The notes below the pieces were generated by a model, which made no database searches, was not told the origin of the DNA, and saw only the letters and a program-made list of their open reading frames with translations. A DNA stretch of 64,000 bases, taken from contig NZ_JAVIFX010000004.1 of assembly GCF_031157255.1 (NCBI RefSeq), forward strand, positions 248,001 to 312,000, in the 5' to 3' direction. Shown here in pieces: positions 1-8,777 of this stretch (the stretch's first letter is position 1; each line of letters starts with the position of its first letter). The stretch is from Bradyrhizobium sp. LHD-71. Lineage in GTDB: Bacteria > Pseudomonadota > Alphaproteobacteria > Rhizobiales > Xanthobacteraceae. A program made the position numbers and the translations under genes.

Positions 1-2
1 CA

Positions 3-1199
3 GACGTGTTCGGCGTCTACGACGTATTCGGCGACAGCCCGGACACCGCGATCCAGCACGGCGTGCAGATTCCCAATGCCGATCCAACGCTTTTCGTCTC
101 TGCCATGGCGCTGGTCACGAAGCATCTCGGATTCGGAATTACGTCAAATCTGACGCTGGATCATCCCTATCACTTCGCGCGTCGCTTCTCGACGCTCGAC
201 CATCTGACGCAGGGGCGTATCGGCTGGAACATCGTTACCGGCTATCTCGAAAGCGGCGCACGCGGCATGGGCTTCGACGCGAGCCGCGCCCATGACGACC
301 GCTACGACGTCGCCGAAGACTTTCTGACCGCGACCTACAAGCTCTGGGAAGGCAGTTGGGCGCAGGACGCGGCGCGGCGCGATCGCACCGGCGGCGTATT
401 CGCCGATCCTGCGAAGGTGCACGCGATCCATCACGACGGCCCGCGCTATCGTGTCCACGGCATTCACCTGTCCGAGCCTTCGCCGCAACGAACACCCCTG
501 CTCTATCAAGCCGGTGCATCGAAACGCGGCCGTGCCCTGGCTGCGAAACACGCCGAGGCGATCTTCCTCAACGGCCAGACCAAGCCGATACTTGCCGAGA
601 CGGTGCGTGCGATCCGCATGGCGACCAAGGATTTCGGGCGCGCGCCCCATGACATCAAGCTGTTCGCAGGCCTCAACATCATCGTCGCGCCGACACGCGG
701 CGAAGCGAAGGATTTGCACGAAGAATACAGCCGTCATGTCGATCAGCGCGGCCAACTGGCATTGCTGTCTGGCTGGACCGGTATCGATTTCGCGAAATTC
801 GAGCCGAACCAGGCGCTCCAATATGTCGAAAGCAACGCCATCCAGTCGATGGTGGAAAATCTGACCAAGCGTAGCGACGTGCCGATGCGGATCGGCGATC
901 TCGCATCATTGAGCGCCGCCGGCGCGCGGGCGCCCTTCGTGGTCGGCTCCCCGCACGATGTCGCCGACGAACTCGCCGACTGGGCGCGCGAAACCGACAT
1001 CGACGGCTTCAACCTCGTCCGCCTGGTGGCGCCGGAGTCGCTCACCGCCTTTGTCGATCTCGTCGTCCCCGAACTGCAGTCGCGGGGCCTTTACAAGACT
1101 GCCTATCGCAGCGGCACGCTGCGCGAGAAGCTGTTTCCCGGAACTGCAGCACTGCTGCCGGCGAGCCACCCGGCAGCGCAGTATCGGCAACCTGCGTAA
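3..1199 (+). CDS. FMN-dependent luciferase-like monooxygenase (NtaA/SnaA type), 5' end outside window
   Basis: The frame is open from the window edge to TAA at 1197-1199, so the N-terminus is cut off; family proteins are about 430-460 residues and 398 codons are visible. The translation carries the luciferase-like TIM-barrel pattern of NtaA/SnaA/DszA-type class C flavin monooxygenases: TSNLTLDHPYHFARRF, then GRIGWNIVTGY and, later, FLNGQTKP. Known relatives use FMNH2 supplied by a separate reductase to oxidise small organic compounds such as nitrilotriacetate or sulphur heterocycles. The gene converges on the liv-type operon with only 20 bp between stop codons. Substrate cannot be read from the sequence; no reductase gene is visible. 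Confidence 0.9.
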   Translation, partial: DVFGVYDVFGDSPDTAIQHGVQIPNADPTLFVSAMALVTKHLGFGITSNLTLDHPYHFARRFSTLDHLTQGRIGWNIVTGYLESGARGMGFDASRAHDDRYDVAEDFLTATYKLWEGSWAQDAARRDRTGGVFADPAKVHAIHHDGPRYRVHGIHLSEPSPQRTPLLYQAGASKRGRALAAKHAEAIFLNGQTKPILAETVRAIRMATKDFGRAPHDIKLFAGLNIIVAPTRGEAKDLHEEYSRHVDQRGQLALLSGWTGIDFAKFEPNQALQYVESNAIQSMVENLTKRSDVPMRIGDLASLSAAGARAPFVVGSPHDVADELADWARETDIDGFNLVRLVAPESLTAFVDLVVPELQSRGLYKTAYRSGTLREKLFPGTAALLPASHPAAQYRQPA

Positions 1200-1219
1200 C
1201 GGACAGGTGCTCGTCGTAC

Positions 1220-1744
1220 TCAGACGTCGACTTCGACCTGCAGCACGTCATTGAAGCGGTTGAAAGCGCCGCATAGAGCGATGCGCCAAGTCAGTTCAAC
1301 GATCTGCGCTTCGCTAAAATGCGCGCGCAACCGGTCGAACATGGCATCGCGAACACGGTTCCAGTTCCCCGTCACGGCGATCGAATATTCGACAACCAGC
1401 CGGTCGACCTCGTCCAGTTCGGGATGCTTTTCCCAGTCGAGCAGATTGGCCGCACCTGCCGGAGAGATACCTTCCACCGCAAGCTTGGGCGAGTGCTGGG
1501 CGACACAGAACTCGCATTGATTGACCAGCGACGTGGCGACGATTGCGAGTTCAAGGTAACGCTTCTGCAGCACCCCTTCGTCGGCGAGTTGCGTGAGCAG
1601 GCGCCACATATGCTCGAAGATCGGCAGCCGATTGGCCATCGCACCGGCCTGCGTTTCGAATGGACCATAGGTGGTCATGCGATCCCACAGCGGCCGAAGA
1701 TGCTCCGGAAGATCGTCCCTGCGGCGAAGGCTGACGCGAGCCAT
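1220..1744 (-). CDS. Carboxymuconolactone decarboxylase / AhpD-like protein
   Basis: 174 residues. The helical AhpD/CMD fold is indicated by the motif CEFCVAQH (Cys77, Cys80, His84), the CxxCxxxH peroxidase-type active site of AhpD-like proteins; true gamma-carboxymuconolactone decarboxylases lack the Cys pair, so a redox or detoxification role is more likely than ring-cleavage decarboxylation. I chose the ATG at 1744 because AGGAG lies 8 bases upstream; the open frame extends further but without a ribosome site. It starts 16 bp after the livM stop and is the last gene of the transport operon, so its product may act on the imported compound or on peroxides made from it by the flavin monooxygenase next door (inference). 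Confidence 0.85.
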   Translation of the reverse strand: MARVSLRRRDDLPEHLRPLWDRMTTYGPFETQAGAMANRLPIFEHMWRLLTQLADEGVLQKRYLELAIVATSLVNQCEFCVAQHSPKLAVEGISPAGAANLLDWEKHPELDEVDRLVVEYSIAVTGNWNRVRDAMFDRLRAHFSEAQIVELTWRIALCGAFNRFNDVLQVEVDV

Positions 1745-1760
1745 GATAGAACTCCTGGTA

Positions 1761-2675
1761 TCAGAGACTGGACGATGACTTGGCTGCGAGCGTCGAGCGC
1801 GGCTCGCGGCCGAAGCCATCGGGTTTGAATATCAGTAGAACGACAAGTCCGACGCCAACAATGAAAAGCCGGATTGCTGCGAGTTCGGACGCACCGAGGC
1901 CGTGAACATAGTCGACCAGGAAGCGGCTACCTTCAAGCAGGAAGATCAGCGTGAAGGCGCTGACAAGAACGCCGCGATTGCTGCCGCGCCCGCCCACCAC
2001 CACGGCCATGAAGGCATAGGCGGTGATGATCGGCCCGAACTGCGTCGGGTCGATATACGTGTAATAGAAGGCGTGCAAACCGCCGGCGAGACCGAGAATG
2101 GCGCCGCCCACCGCAAAGACCCGAACGCGGACGTTGAGCACCGACTTGCCCAGCGCCTCCACCACGCCCGGATCGTCGCGCGTAGCGCGCACCAGGCGCC
2201 CGAATGGCGAACGCGCCAATCCCTGCAGGGTCGCATAGACGATGAGCACCGCGAACAGCGCTATTGCGAGAAAGCCGATATCGGCGAAGCCGCGCGGCCA
2301 AAGATTCTGGAACGGCCGCTCGATGCCAGTAACACCCAGCATGCCGCGGGTCAGCCAACCCTCATAGCTGATGACAAGCCGCAAGCACTCGGCGAAGCCT
2401 AGCGTGACGATGGCGAGGTAGTCCTCCGAGAGCCGCACCGAGATCAGTGCGCTGACCGCGCTGAGCGCAGCGACCCCAATCATCGCCACAGCGAGCGCGA
2501 CCAGTGGCGGAGCGCCCTGAACGGTGAGCAAGCCGGCAATATAGGCGCCCAGCATGTAGAAGCCGAACAGGCCGAAATTCACCAGCCCGCCCATGCCCCA
2601 TTGCAGATTGAGTGCAAGGCCGACGAGCGCAGCGATGGCCACCACTGTGAGCGTGGCGATCAGATAGGCCGTCAT
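1761..2675 (-). CDS. livM: Branched-chain amino acid-type ABC transporter permease LivM
   Basis: 304-residue integral membrane protein with many hydrophobic segments and the BPD_transp_2 signature around GLALNLQWGMGGLVNFGLFGFYMLGAYIAG near the N-terminus and YLAIVTLGFAECLRLV in the middle. It is the second permease of a HAAT-family importer. The start is ATG at 2675, overlapping the livH stop as ATGA, which implies translational coupling. The open frame continues upstream inside livH in another frame and is not coding there. HAAT importers carry Leu/Ile/Val but also urea, amides and aromatic acids, so the name gives the family, not the substrate. Confidence 0.92.
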   Translation of the reverse strand: MTAYLIATLTVVAIAALVGLALNLQWGMGGLVNFGLFGFYMLGAYIAGLLTVQGAPPLVALAVAMIGVAALSAVSALISVRLSEDYLAIVTLGFAECLRLVISYEGWLTRGMLGVTGIERPFQNLWPRGFADIGFLAIALFAVLIVYATLQGLARSPFGRLVRATRDDPGVVEALGKSVLNVRVRVFAVGGAILGLAGGLHAFYYTYIDPTQFGPIITAYAFMAVVVGGRGSNRGVLVSAFTLIFLLEGSRFLVDYVHGLGASELAAIRLFIVGVGLVVLLIFKPDGFGREPRSTLAAKSSSSL

Positions 2676-3532
2676 TTCGTCACCCACCGTGTTCCGAACA
2701 GGCCCCACGGCCGCAGCAGGAGCAGCGCAACCATCACAAGGAACGTCACGATCATCCGATAGTGCACAGGCATCACCAGCGTGGCGAATTCCTCGGCGAT
2801 GCCGAGCGTCAACGCACCGGCGACAGCCGCCATGGGGTTCGCGATCCCGCCCAGGATTGTGGCGGTGAAGACCGGCAGGAGATAGGTCCAGCCCATCTGC
2901 GGTTCGATATTGGCGTCGAGACCGACGAGAACACCCGACAGCGCAACCAAAATGCCCGAAATCAGCCAGACGCAGGCGACCACGCGCGAGCGCGTGATGC
3001 CGCGCACAGCCGCAAGATCCGGATTGTCGGCCACAGCGCGCATCATCCGGCCAAGCCGCGTGAAGCGAAACACGATCCACACAACGGCAAGCGCAACGAT
3101 CACCACCATCAGGATTGTGAGCTGTTCGTGATTGAGGCGGACGTCGCCGAGCCGGATTGGCCGGGCGACGGCGACATCGTAAGCACGCGGCGAATTGCCG
3201 GCGAAGAAGCGGATGACGTTCTCCAGTGCGATCGCGACTCCCATCGAGGCGACCAGCAGCGTCACGCCAGACCGGTCGCGCAGCGGACGATAGGCCAGCC
3301 AGTCGATAGCGACCGCCAGCACAGCGAACAGGATTGCGCCGGCGCCCGCAGCAAGCCAGAGCGGCATGCCGAGGACCACGTTGCCGATATAGACGAGATA
3401 GGCGCCGCATGTGAGGTAGGAGCCGATGGCATAATTAGCAAAACGCAGCACGCTGAACGTGAGCGAGAGTGCCAGCGCGGGGAGCGCGAGCAGCAAACCG
3501 GCGACGATGCCGTTGACGAGAAGCTGACCCAC
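2672..3532 (-). CDS. livH: Branched-chain amino acid-type ABC transporter permease LivH
   Basis: 286 residues, polytopic; N-terminus LLVNGIVAGLLLALPALALSLTFSVLRFANYAIG and C-terminal LRPWGLFGT are typical of LivH. It forms the membrane channel with LivM. The GTG start at 3532 overlaps the TAG stop of livF by one base, so all five transport genes are packed without gaps in the order livK-livG-livF-livH-livM. The usual order in many bacteria is livK-H-M-G-F, so ATPases preceding permeases is a rearranged layout that is common in rhizobial catabolic importers. Confidence 0.92.
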   Translation of the reverse strand: MGQLLVNGIVAGLLLALPALALSLTFSVLRFANYAIGSYLTCGAYLVYIGNVVLGMPLWLAAGAGAILFAVLAVAIDWLAYRPLRDRSGVTLLVASMGVAIALENVIRFFAGNSPRAYDVAVARPIRLGDVRLNHEQLTILMVVIVALAVVWIVFRFTRLGRMMRAVADNPDLAAVRGITRSRVVACVWLISGILVALSGVLVGLDANIEPQMGWTYLLPVFTATILGGIANPMAAVAGALTLGIAEEFATLVMPVHYRMIVTFLVMVALLLLRPWGLFGTRWVTK

Positions 3533-4263
3533 TAGACGCCACCAAGATAGAGGCGGCGAATCTCAGGATCGGTGCGCACCGTCATGGCCGGCGCAGCCAG
3601 ACGGACATGGCCATTGACCAGAACGATACCTTGATCGGCGGCGCCGAGACCGAGCTGCGTGTTTTGCTCCACGATCAGCATCGTCACGCCGGACGCCGCA
3701 ACCCGGCCAATAACCTCGAAAAGGAGCCCGGCATTCCGCGGCGACAGCCCCGCTGATGGCTCGTCAAGAGCCAGTACTGTTGGCTTCGGCATCAGCGCCG
3801 CCGCCATCGCCACCATCTGCCGCTGGCCACCACTGAGATGACCCGCAGTGCTGCGCAGCTTGACGCGAATTTCGGGAAAAAGGCCGAGCACCGCCTCGAG
3901 CCGTTCAGAAAAGGTCGGGCCTTTGGAGGGCGCAACGAACTCGTAACCGACGTGCAGGTTTTCCAGCACGGTCATGTTGCGAAAGATGTTTGTTTCCTGG
4001 GGTATGTAAGCGAGACCGAGCGCGGCCCGCGCGGGTGCGCCGAGTGCGGTCACGTCGGCACCACCGAGGCGCACCGCGCCGGACATCGGCCGCAGCAGTC
4101 CCACGACCGTCTTCATCAGCGTCGATTTGCCGGAACCATTCGGGCCGACGACCACCAGCCTCTCGCCCGGCTGCACGGAAAAGCTGATGCTGTGCAGGAT
4201 CGGCTGGCCGCCATAGCCGGCGACCACGTCGCGCAATTCCAGTCCGGCGGCAGGCCCGTTCAT
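3532..4263 (-). CDS. livF: ABC transporter ATP-binding protein LivF
   Basis: 243 residues. Walker A GPNGSGKS at residues 40-47, ABC signature LSGGQ around 140, Walker B ending in LALDEPSAGL and a switch His region IVEQNT. These place it in the LivF (TM1139) class of HAAT importer ATPases, which are about 235 residues. It pairs with LivG as a heterodimer on the cytoplasmic face of LivHM. Its ATG start at 4263 overlaps the livG stop by four bases (ATGA). All catalytic motifs are intact. Confidence 0.93.
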   Translation of the reverse strand: MNGPAAGLELRDVVAGYGGQPILHSISFSVQPGERLVVVGPNGSGKSTLMKTVVGLLRPMSGAVRLGGADVTALGAPARAALGLAYIPQETNIFRNMTVLENLHVGYEFVAPSKGPTFSERLEAVLGLFPEIRVKLRSTAGHLSGGQRQMVAMAAALMPKPTVLALDEPSAGLSPRNAGLLFEVIGRVAASGVTMLIVEQNTQLGLGAADQGIVLVNGHVRLAAPAMTVRTDPEIRRLYLGGV

Positions 4264-5018
4264 GCCTGCGCCCCCAGATACGCCGATGCGACCTGCTCAT
4301 CGGTAATCACGTCGTCAAAGCGGCCTTGGGTAAGAACCCGGCCCTCGGCAAGAACATAGACGTGATCGCACAACGCGCGGACCATGCCCATATTGTGCTC
4401 GACGAGACCGAAGGTCGTCCCCTCCTGCCGCAGCGCTTGCACGAACTCGACGATCTCGCTGATCCGCGTCGGATTGACGCCCGCACTCGGCTCGTCCATC
4501 AGCACGATGCGCGGATCAAGCATCAAGGCACGGCAGATCTCCAGAAGCTTCTTCTGGCCGCCGGACAGCGTCCCGGCCGGCGCATCCGCCAGCTTCCACA
4601 AATCGACGCGCTGGAGCAGCGCCCGTGCCTTGTCGAGGCCCGCTTCTTCTTCCTGCCAGACCGCACGACGCGCCAGCAGCAGGGACATGAGCCGCTCGCC
4701 GCGCATCTGCGGCTTGGCAACGAGGACATTCTCCACAACGGAGAGGCTCGCGAGCTCGCGCGAGAGCTGGAATGTCCGCGCCAGACCGCGGCGCGCGCGC
4801 CAAACCGGGCCATGATGGGTCACCGCCTCGCCGGCCAGACGCACCTCGCCTTTGGCCGGCCGGACCGCACCGGCCAGCACGCCGAATAGCGTGGATTTCC
4901 CCGCGCCATTCGGGCCGATCAGGCCCGTGACCGCACCGGAGGCGAGCTTCACCGACGCGCCAGCAAGCGCAGTGAACCCGCCTTCGTAAATCACGCTGAC
5001 GTCGTTGGCCTCAAGCAT
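4260..5018 (-). CDS. livG: ABC transporter ATP-binding protein LivG
   Basis: 252 residues starting MLEANDVSVIYEGG. Walker A GPNGAGKST, signature LSGGQKK, Walker B IVLMDEPSAGV and the LivG-type C-terminal tail (LTQGRFDDVITDEQVASAYLG) are all present. I chose ATG at 5018, 4 bp after the livK stop; the longer open frame would add 40 low-complexity Ser/Arg residues that read through livK antisense logic and lack family similarity. It is the second ATPase of the importer. Confidence 0.92.
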   Translation of the reverse strand: MLEANDVSVIYEGGFTALAGASVKLASGAVTGLIGPNGAGKSTLFGVLAGAVRPAKGEVRLAGEAVTHHGPVWRARRGLARTFQLSRELASLSVVENVLVAKPQMRGERLMSLLLARRAVWQEEEAGLDKARALLQRVDLWKLADAPAGTLSGGQKKLLEICRALMLDPRIVLMDEPSAGVNPTRISEIVEFVQALRQEGTTFGLVEHNMGMVRALCDHVYVLAEGRVLTQGRFDDVITDEQVASAYLGAQA

Positions 5019-5022
5019 CGCC

Positions 5023-6252
5023 TCAGCGGATCTCGCCGAGCAGCTTGCTCTCACCCGACTTGATGACGAAGTGACCGTAGCTGAGATTGGTCTGGTCGCC
5101 GTTGTCGGCGAAGCGGAAGTCCGAAGCCGCGCCGGCATAGCGGAACGGTTTGCCCTCGCGCAGTGCCTTCAGCGCCTCGGCGGGATCGCCGAGCGACGGC
5201 GCATCACCATTCACGAGCGAGGGAAATTCTCCGCCGAACTTCGTCGCATCGGTGCTCTTCGCCTTCTCGATGGCGAGCGCGGTGAGCACGATCTGATCGA
5301 ACACCTGTGCTCCAAAGGTCATGATCGTGCCTTCCGGCTTGCCGATTTCCTTCAGGTAGCGGCTGTAGGCAACCGACTTGCCAACCGGGACCTGCTGCGT
5401 CCAGACCACGCCTTCAGCGACATTGGCCCCGACGTTCTTGACGAACTGGCCATTGCTGCCGGCGGCGTTGCCGAACGCATAGATCTTGCTCTCATAGCCC
5501 GAGCGGAACGCTTCCTTCGCGATCGCGCTGAGCTCGTTGATATAGGCCGCGACGAACACGGCATCGGGCTTCTTGGCGAAGATGCGCTCGACTTCAGTAC
5601 GGTAGGATGGCTGACCGGCATTGAAGGAGACCTCGTCCAGCACCTTGCCTCCCGCCTCCGTGAACGCCTTGCGGAACGGCTGGATGGTGCTCTGGGTGAA
5701 CGGCGTCTGCAGCACCAGAATGGAGGCCGACTTCACGCCGTCCTTGACCATCGCCTTGCTAAAACCTTCGCCCCAACTCTTGCCGTTGGTCTGGAATCGC
5801 CAGACCAGACGCTTGTTGTCGCCATCGGTGATTTCGTCGGCAGATCCGACGGTGCTGAGCAGCACGCCTTTTTCGAGTACGATCGGCTTGATGGCGAGTG
5901 CCACGGCGCTGCTCCACACGCCGCCGATCGACACGACCTTGTCGACGTCGATCAATTTGCGCGCGGCGGCGACGCCTGCGGTCGGCTGAGATTCATCGTC
6001 GGCGACGACGAGTTCGAGCTTGCGACCGAGCACGCCGCCGGCATCATTGATGATCTTTACCGCGGCGCGCGCCGCCTGCTCCTCTTCCTGCCCGTAGGGA
6101 CCGCCGGTACCGGTCAGCGGGGCCAGAAGGCCGATGCGAACCGGCCCCTCTTCAGCGGACGCGATGGCTGGACATGCAAGCGCGGCGGCCATCGCCACGG
6201 AGGCGGCCAACAGAAAACGGCGCGGAAAAAACGAAGAGTTCAGCACGATCAT
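5023..6252 (-). CDS. livK: Periplasmic substrate-binding protein of the HAAT ABC importer (LivK-like)
   Basis: About 409 residues. The N-terminus MIVLNSSFFPRRFLLAASVAM... is a Sec signal peptide with cleavage probably after AIASA, followed by EGPVRIGLLAPLTGTGGPYG, the standard start of a type I (Peripla_BP_6) binding protein. It captures the substrate in the periplasm and delivers it to LivHM. Two close ATGs exist (6264 and 6252); GGAG abuts 6252 and neither has an ideal ribosome site, so the exact start is uncertain. First gene of the operon; a long upstream region with a nested palindrome (6437-6500) probably holds its promoter. Confidence 0.9.
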   Translation of the reverse strand: MIVLNSSFFPRRFLLAASVAMAAALACPAIASAEEGPVRIGLLAPLTGTGGPYGQEEEQAARAAVKIINDAGGVLGRKLELVVADDESQPTAGVAAARKLIDVDKVVSIGGVWSSAVALAIKPIVLEKGVLLSTVGSADEITDGDNKRLVWRFQTNGKSWGEGFSKAMVKDGVKSASILVLQTPFTQSTIQPFRKAFTEAGGKVLDEVSFNAGQPSYRTEVERIFAKKPDAVFVAAYINELSAIAKEAFRSGYESKIYAFGNAAGSNGQFVKNVGANVAEGVVWTQQVPVGKSVAYSRYLKEIGKPEGTIMTFGAQVFDQIVLTALAIEKAKSTDATKFGGEFPSLVNGDAPSLGDPAEALKALREGKPFRYAGAASDFRFADNGDQTNLSYGHFVIKSGESKLLGEIR

Positions 6253-6436
6253 CTCCAGGGGCATGTCACGGGCAAACCGGAAGCATCTGCAACCCGCAGA
6301 CGCCGATCCATGCCTCGCGTTGAGGGGTCTAAGGTCCGTTCGAAAAACGCCTTTGAACGGATGCACGAGAATGCCGTCTCGCGGCCATCCTCGCTTGTCA
6401 ATACAGCTTTCCAGGGGAGTTTTTCTTGGTTTCCAG

Positions 6437-6500
6437 CCCCGCGGCCGCAGAGAAAAAATTGCACAAAACGCAATTCAAGGGAAATTGTTTTTCCGCGGGG
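6437..6500. promoter_or_regulatory. Nested inverted repeat in the long leader of livK
   Basis: Outer arms CCCCGCGG (6437-6444) and CCGCGGGG (6493-6500) enclose A/T-rich arms of the form GAAAAA...TTTTTC and a central hairpin AATTGC (6457-6462) / GCAATT (6470-6475). The 609-bp gap between livK and the next gene otherwise shows no convincing open frame. The structure could be a regulator-binding site or leader hairpin for the transport operon; I see no factor-independent terminator T-run in the sense of livK. Confidence 0.4.
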
Positions 6501-6861
6501 GCGGCACAATTTCGAGGTGCGAGAACAGGAAAATGGCTCAGGCCGCAAACACTGATACGCGCACAAAGGGCGGAAACAACATTCTCCACCTGATCGAGCA
6601 CTGCGGCGTTTTCGGCAACTTTCCCTGCTTGCGGCTCCGGATCAGTCGCCGCCGCCTTCGGTCTGTCCTCACGGGCGCCGACATTGAGGGCGAGGATGGC
6701 GCGCCACAGCCGATACTACGCTTTCGCAGTGGCGCTATGATGTTGGCGCCTGTTCTTTTTTCGAACGGTCAAGTCTCCGACGTCGCTGCGGTCCGTTGAG
6801 GGTCGTATGTCTTTACCTCCTGCGCAGGCTCGTCGCCGCTTCCGGCGCAAAATGAACCGGG

Positions 6862-7125
6862 ATGACGATGAGAATCCGACGCGTCCTGTTGGCAGTCTTC
6901 GGCCTGGCCGTCGTTGTCTTTGCCGCTTACGCCCTCAATCGCGGCGTGCTCATTGGCTCCGAAATACACCGCGGTTCGACCTCCCTCCAGGATAGAGCCA
7001 CGGCCTATCTTTGGCGGAAGCATTGCCGCTATCTGCGCTTCACAGGCATCAATGACGATGCATCGCTGACCGGGCAGGAGCGGGAAGAACTCGACAACTA
7101 TCGCTGCCGCTTCTTCGATCGCTGA
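6862..7125 (+). CDS. Small membrane-anchored or exported hypothetical protein
   Basis: 87 residues: a short basic N-terminus, one hydrophobic helix (VLLAVFGLAVVVFAAYAL, about residues 8-25), then a soluble tail containing RKHCRYLRFTG and a terminal NYRCRFFDR. Two Cys in the tail could form a disulphide if it faces the periplasm. Small proteins of this layout with a CRYL motif occur as uncharacterised proteins in rhizobial relatives. No strong ribosome site (a GGG run precedes ATG at 6862; ATG at 6868 is an alternative). It stands alone between the liv operon and an SDR gene; function unknown. Confidence 0.6.
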   Translation: MTMRIRRVLLAVFGLAVVVFAAYALNRGVLIGSEIHRGSTSLQDRATAYLWRKHCRYLRFTGINDDASLTGQEREELDNYRCRFFDR

Positions 7126-7316
7126 AAAGGGTGACGCGGACAGAACCGGCGAGAATTATAGGCGCCTGCTCGCGCTGAAGAACAAATATGATCCCACGAA
7201 TTTCTTTAGTCGAACCAGAACATCAGGCCGACGCCGGAAACGACGCGCGAACGCGTCGTTTGATCGTGGATTCTGATCTCACTTTCGAGGCGGCAGGCCA
7301 GTGCTGCCCGATCGCG

Positions 7317-8063
7317 TCACGCGCCCCATCCACCGTCGACGCGTAGATCGCTGCCAGTGACAAACGAAGCGGCGGGCGATGAGAGAAACAGCGCGGCCTG
7401 CGCAACCTCGTTCGCATCGCCGGCACGCTTGAAGGGAATCTTCGCGACCATCCTGCCGATGGCCGCGTCTCGCACCTGTTCCGGGAAGCCGAATTTGCCG
7501 AAAAAGGGCGTCGCGGTCGGCCCGGGGCTGATCGCATTGATGCGGACGTCACGCTCTGCAAGTTCGACGGCAAGCGCACGCACAAGCGCGCTCAGAGCGC
7601 CCTTGCTCGCCGAAGCGATCGCGAAGTTGGCAACTCCTTTTTGTCCGACGACTGATGAGTTGACGAGCACCGACGCGCCGGGGCGCAAAAGCGGGAGCAC
7701 CGCTTTGAGCATGAACACCACGCCCTTCACATTCACGTCCATGTGCAGGTCGTAAAAGGCTTCGTCGACGGCCTGGAAGGGAATGAAGCGCCCGACACCT
7801 GCGTTGAGAAATGCAACGTCAAGGCCACCGGTCGTCGCCTGGATCTTGGCTGCTACATTCTCGGCATCGGAAATCGATCGCGCATCGGCGCGCAGAATCT
7901 CCACCTCCGCAGGGAGTTCGGTACGCGCAGCGGCAAGCGTATCTGCGTTTTGGCCCGTGACAAAGACACGCGCGCCTTCAGCGTGAAACAGACGCGCGGT
8001 CGCAAGGCCAATCCCGGTCGTTCCACCCGTGATGAGAGCGATTTTTCCTCGAAGAACGGACAT
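7317..8063 (-). CDS. SDR family protein lacking the catalytic tyrosine
   Basis: 248 residues with a Rossmann fold of the short-chain dehydrogenase type: TGGTTGIG at 12-19 (cofactor loop), LNAGVG at 86-91, Asn111, Ser136/Ser137 before VVGQKG, Lys154 and the terminal PGPTATPF and DGGWGA motifs. The YxxxK active site reads A-SAS-K: the position four before Lys154 is Ala150 (codon GCT), so the essential Tyr is missing although everything else is intact. Either the enzyme uses a different residue or it is a non-catalytic NAD(P)-binding protein. It lies in tandem with a monooxygenase-fold gene and divergent from a HxlR regulator. Confidence 0.88.
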   Translation of the reverse strand: MSVLRGKIALITGGTTGIGLATARLFHAEGARVFVTGQNADTLAAARTELPAEVEILRADARSISDAENVAAKIQATTGGLDVAFLNAGVGRFIPFQAVDEAFYDLHMDVNVKGVVFMLKAVLPLLRPGASVLVNSSVVGQKGVANFAIASASKGALSALVRALAVELAERDVRINAISPGPTATPFFGKFGFPEQVRDAAIGRMVAKIPFKRAGDANEVAQAALFLSSPAASFVTGSDLRVDGGWGA

Positions 8064-8114
8064 GTCGAAAGCTCCTTCGCAGTAATGGCTGGTATCTTGT
8101 GGGCGATGCCATGG

Positions 8115-8483
8115 TCACGGAAACGCATTGTCTCGTTCGATCTTCCCGATACGGATTCGATACGTTTCGAACCATTTCTCGCGACCCATTTTTTGTACCG
8201 CGCGGTGTTTTGCGTTCGCCCCCCACTCGCGCATTGCTTCTTCATTCGTGAAGTACGCAACGATGATGCCCTTGCCGTCCGCGCCGTATACGCTATCCAT
8301 CGCCAAATATCCGGGCTGCTCACGCACGAGTTGCCACATTTCGACAGACGCGGCCGCGTATCCCTCTGGATCGGTTGGCGTGCGAACCGTAGTGAAGACA
8401 ACGACCCAATAGGGCGGTGGCGGAGTCTCGGAAATCACCGGCTTGTTCTTCGCAGCCGCAGAGGCTTCAGTGTTTGTCGTCAC
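8115..8483 (-). CDS. Antibiotic biosynthesis monooxygenase (ABM) fold protein
   Basis: 122 residues. The core (YWVVVFTTVRTPTDPEGYAAA ... ANAKHRAVQKMGREKWFETYRIRIG) matches the dimeric alpha/beta ABM fold, often cofactor-free mono-oxygenases or quinone-modifying proteins: a beta strand, MWQLVREQPGYLAMDSV, and the AH/KHRAVQ segment. The start is GTG at 8483, preceded by AGGAG seven bases upstream; the open frame extends to 8597 without a ribosome site. It lies 51 bp upstream of the SDR gene on the same strand, so the two are probably co-transcribed from the region shared with the divergent HxlR gene. Confidence 0.8.
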   Translation of the reverse strand: MTTNTEASAAAKNKPVISETPPPPYWVVVFTTVRTPTDPEGYAAASVEMWQLVREQPGYLAMDSVYGADGKGIIVAYFTNEEAMREWGANAKHRAVQKMGREKWFETYRIRIGKIERDNAFP

Positions 8484-8777
8484 AGCTTTGCTCCTTTGGG
8501 GGGTGGGATCACGGCTTGCCGCCTGAAGCGGCGAGGCTGACGGCACGGCACGCGGGGCGAACCCCGCCAAGGCCACGCGCGAGAGCCATCCCGCCATATC
8601 GAGCGCCAGGTGGCATCGGATCGTGGGACGATCAGGCGGCGGCGCAACGATCTGCGATGCCGGCGATGTTCAAGTTCTTGGCTATGAAACCTCTCATGCT
8701 CATGCTTTGCGGCGGGATGGGTTTCGCGATGTTCGCTGAGCGCTTGCAGGTCGCCCGCGAACGCGCATATCTGTGCA

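Noticed and set aside
5005-6555. 516-codon plus-strand frame over livK
   Set aside because: Antisense of a clear periplasmic binding protein gene; no ribosome site and no recognisable domain.
6134-6799. 221-codon plus-strand frame in the livK leader
   Set aside because: Starts inside livK antisense and spans a palindromic region; composition and lack of a ribosome site argue against coding.
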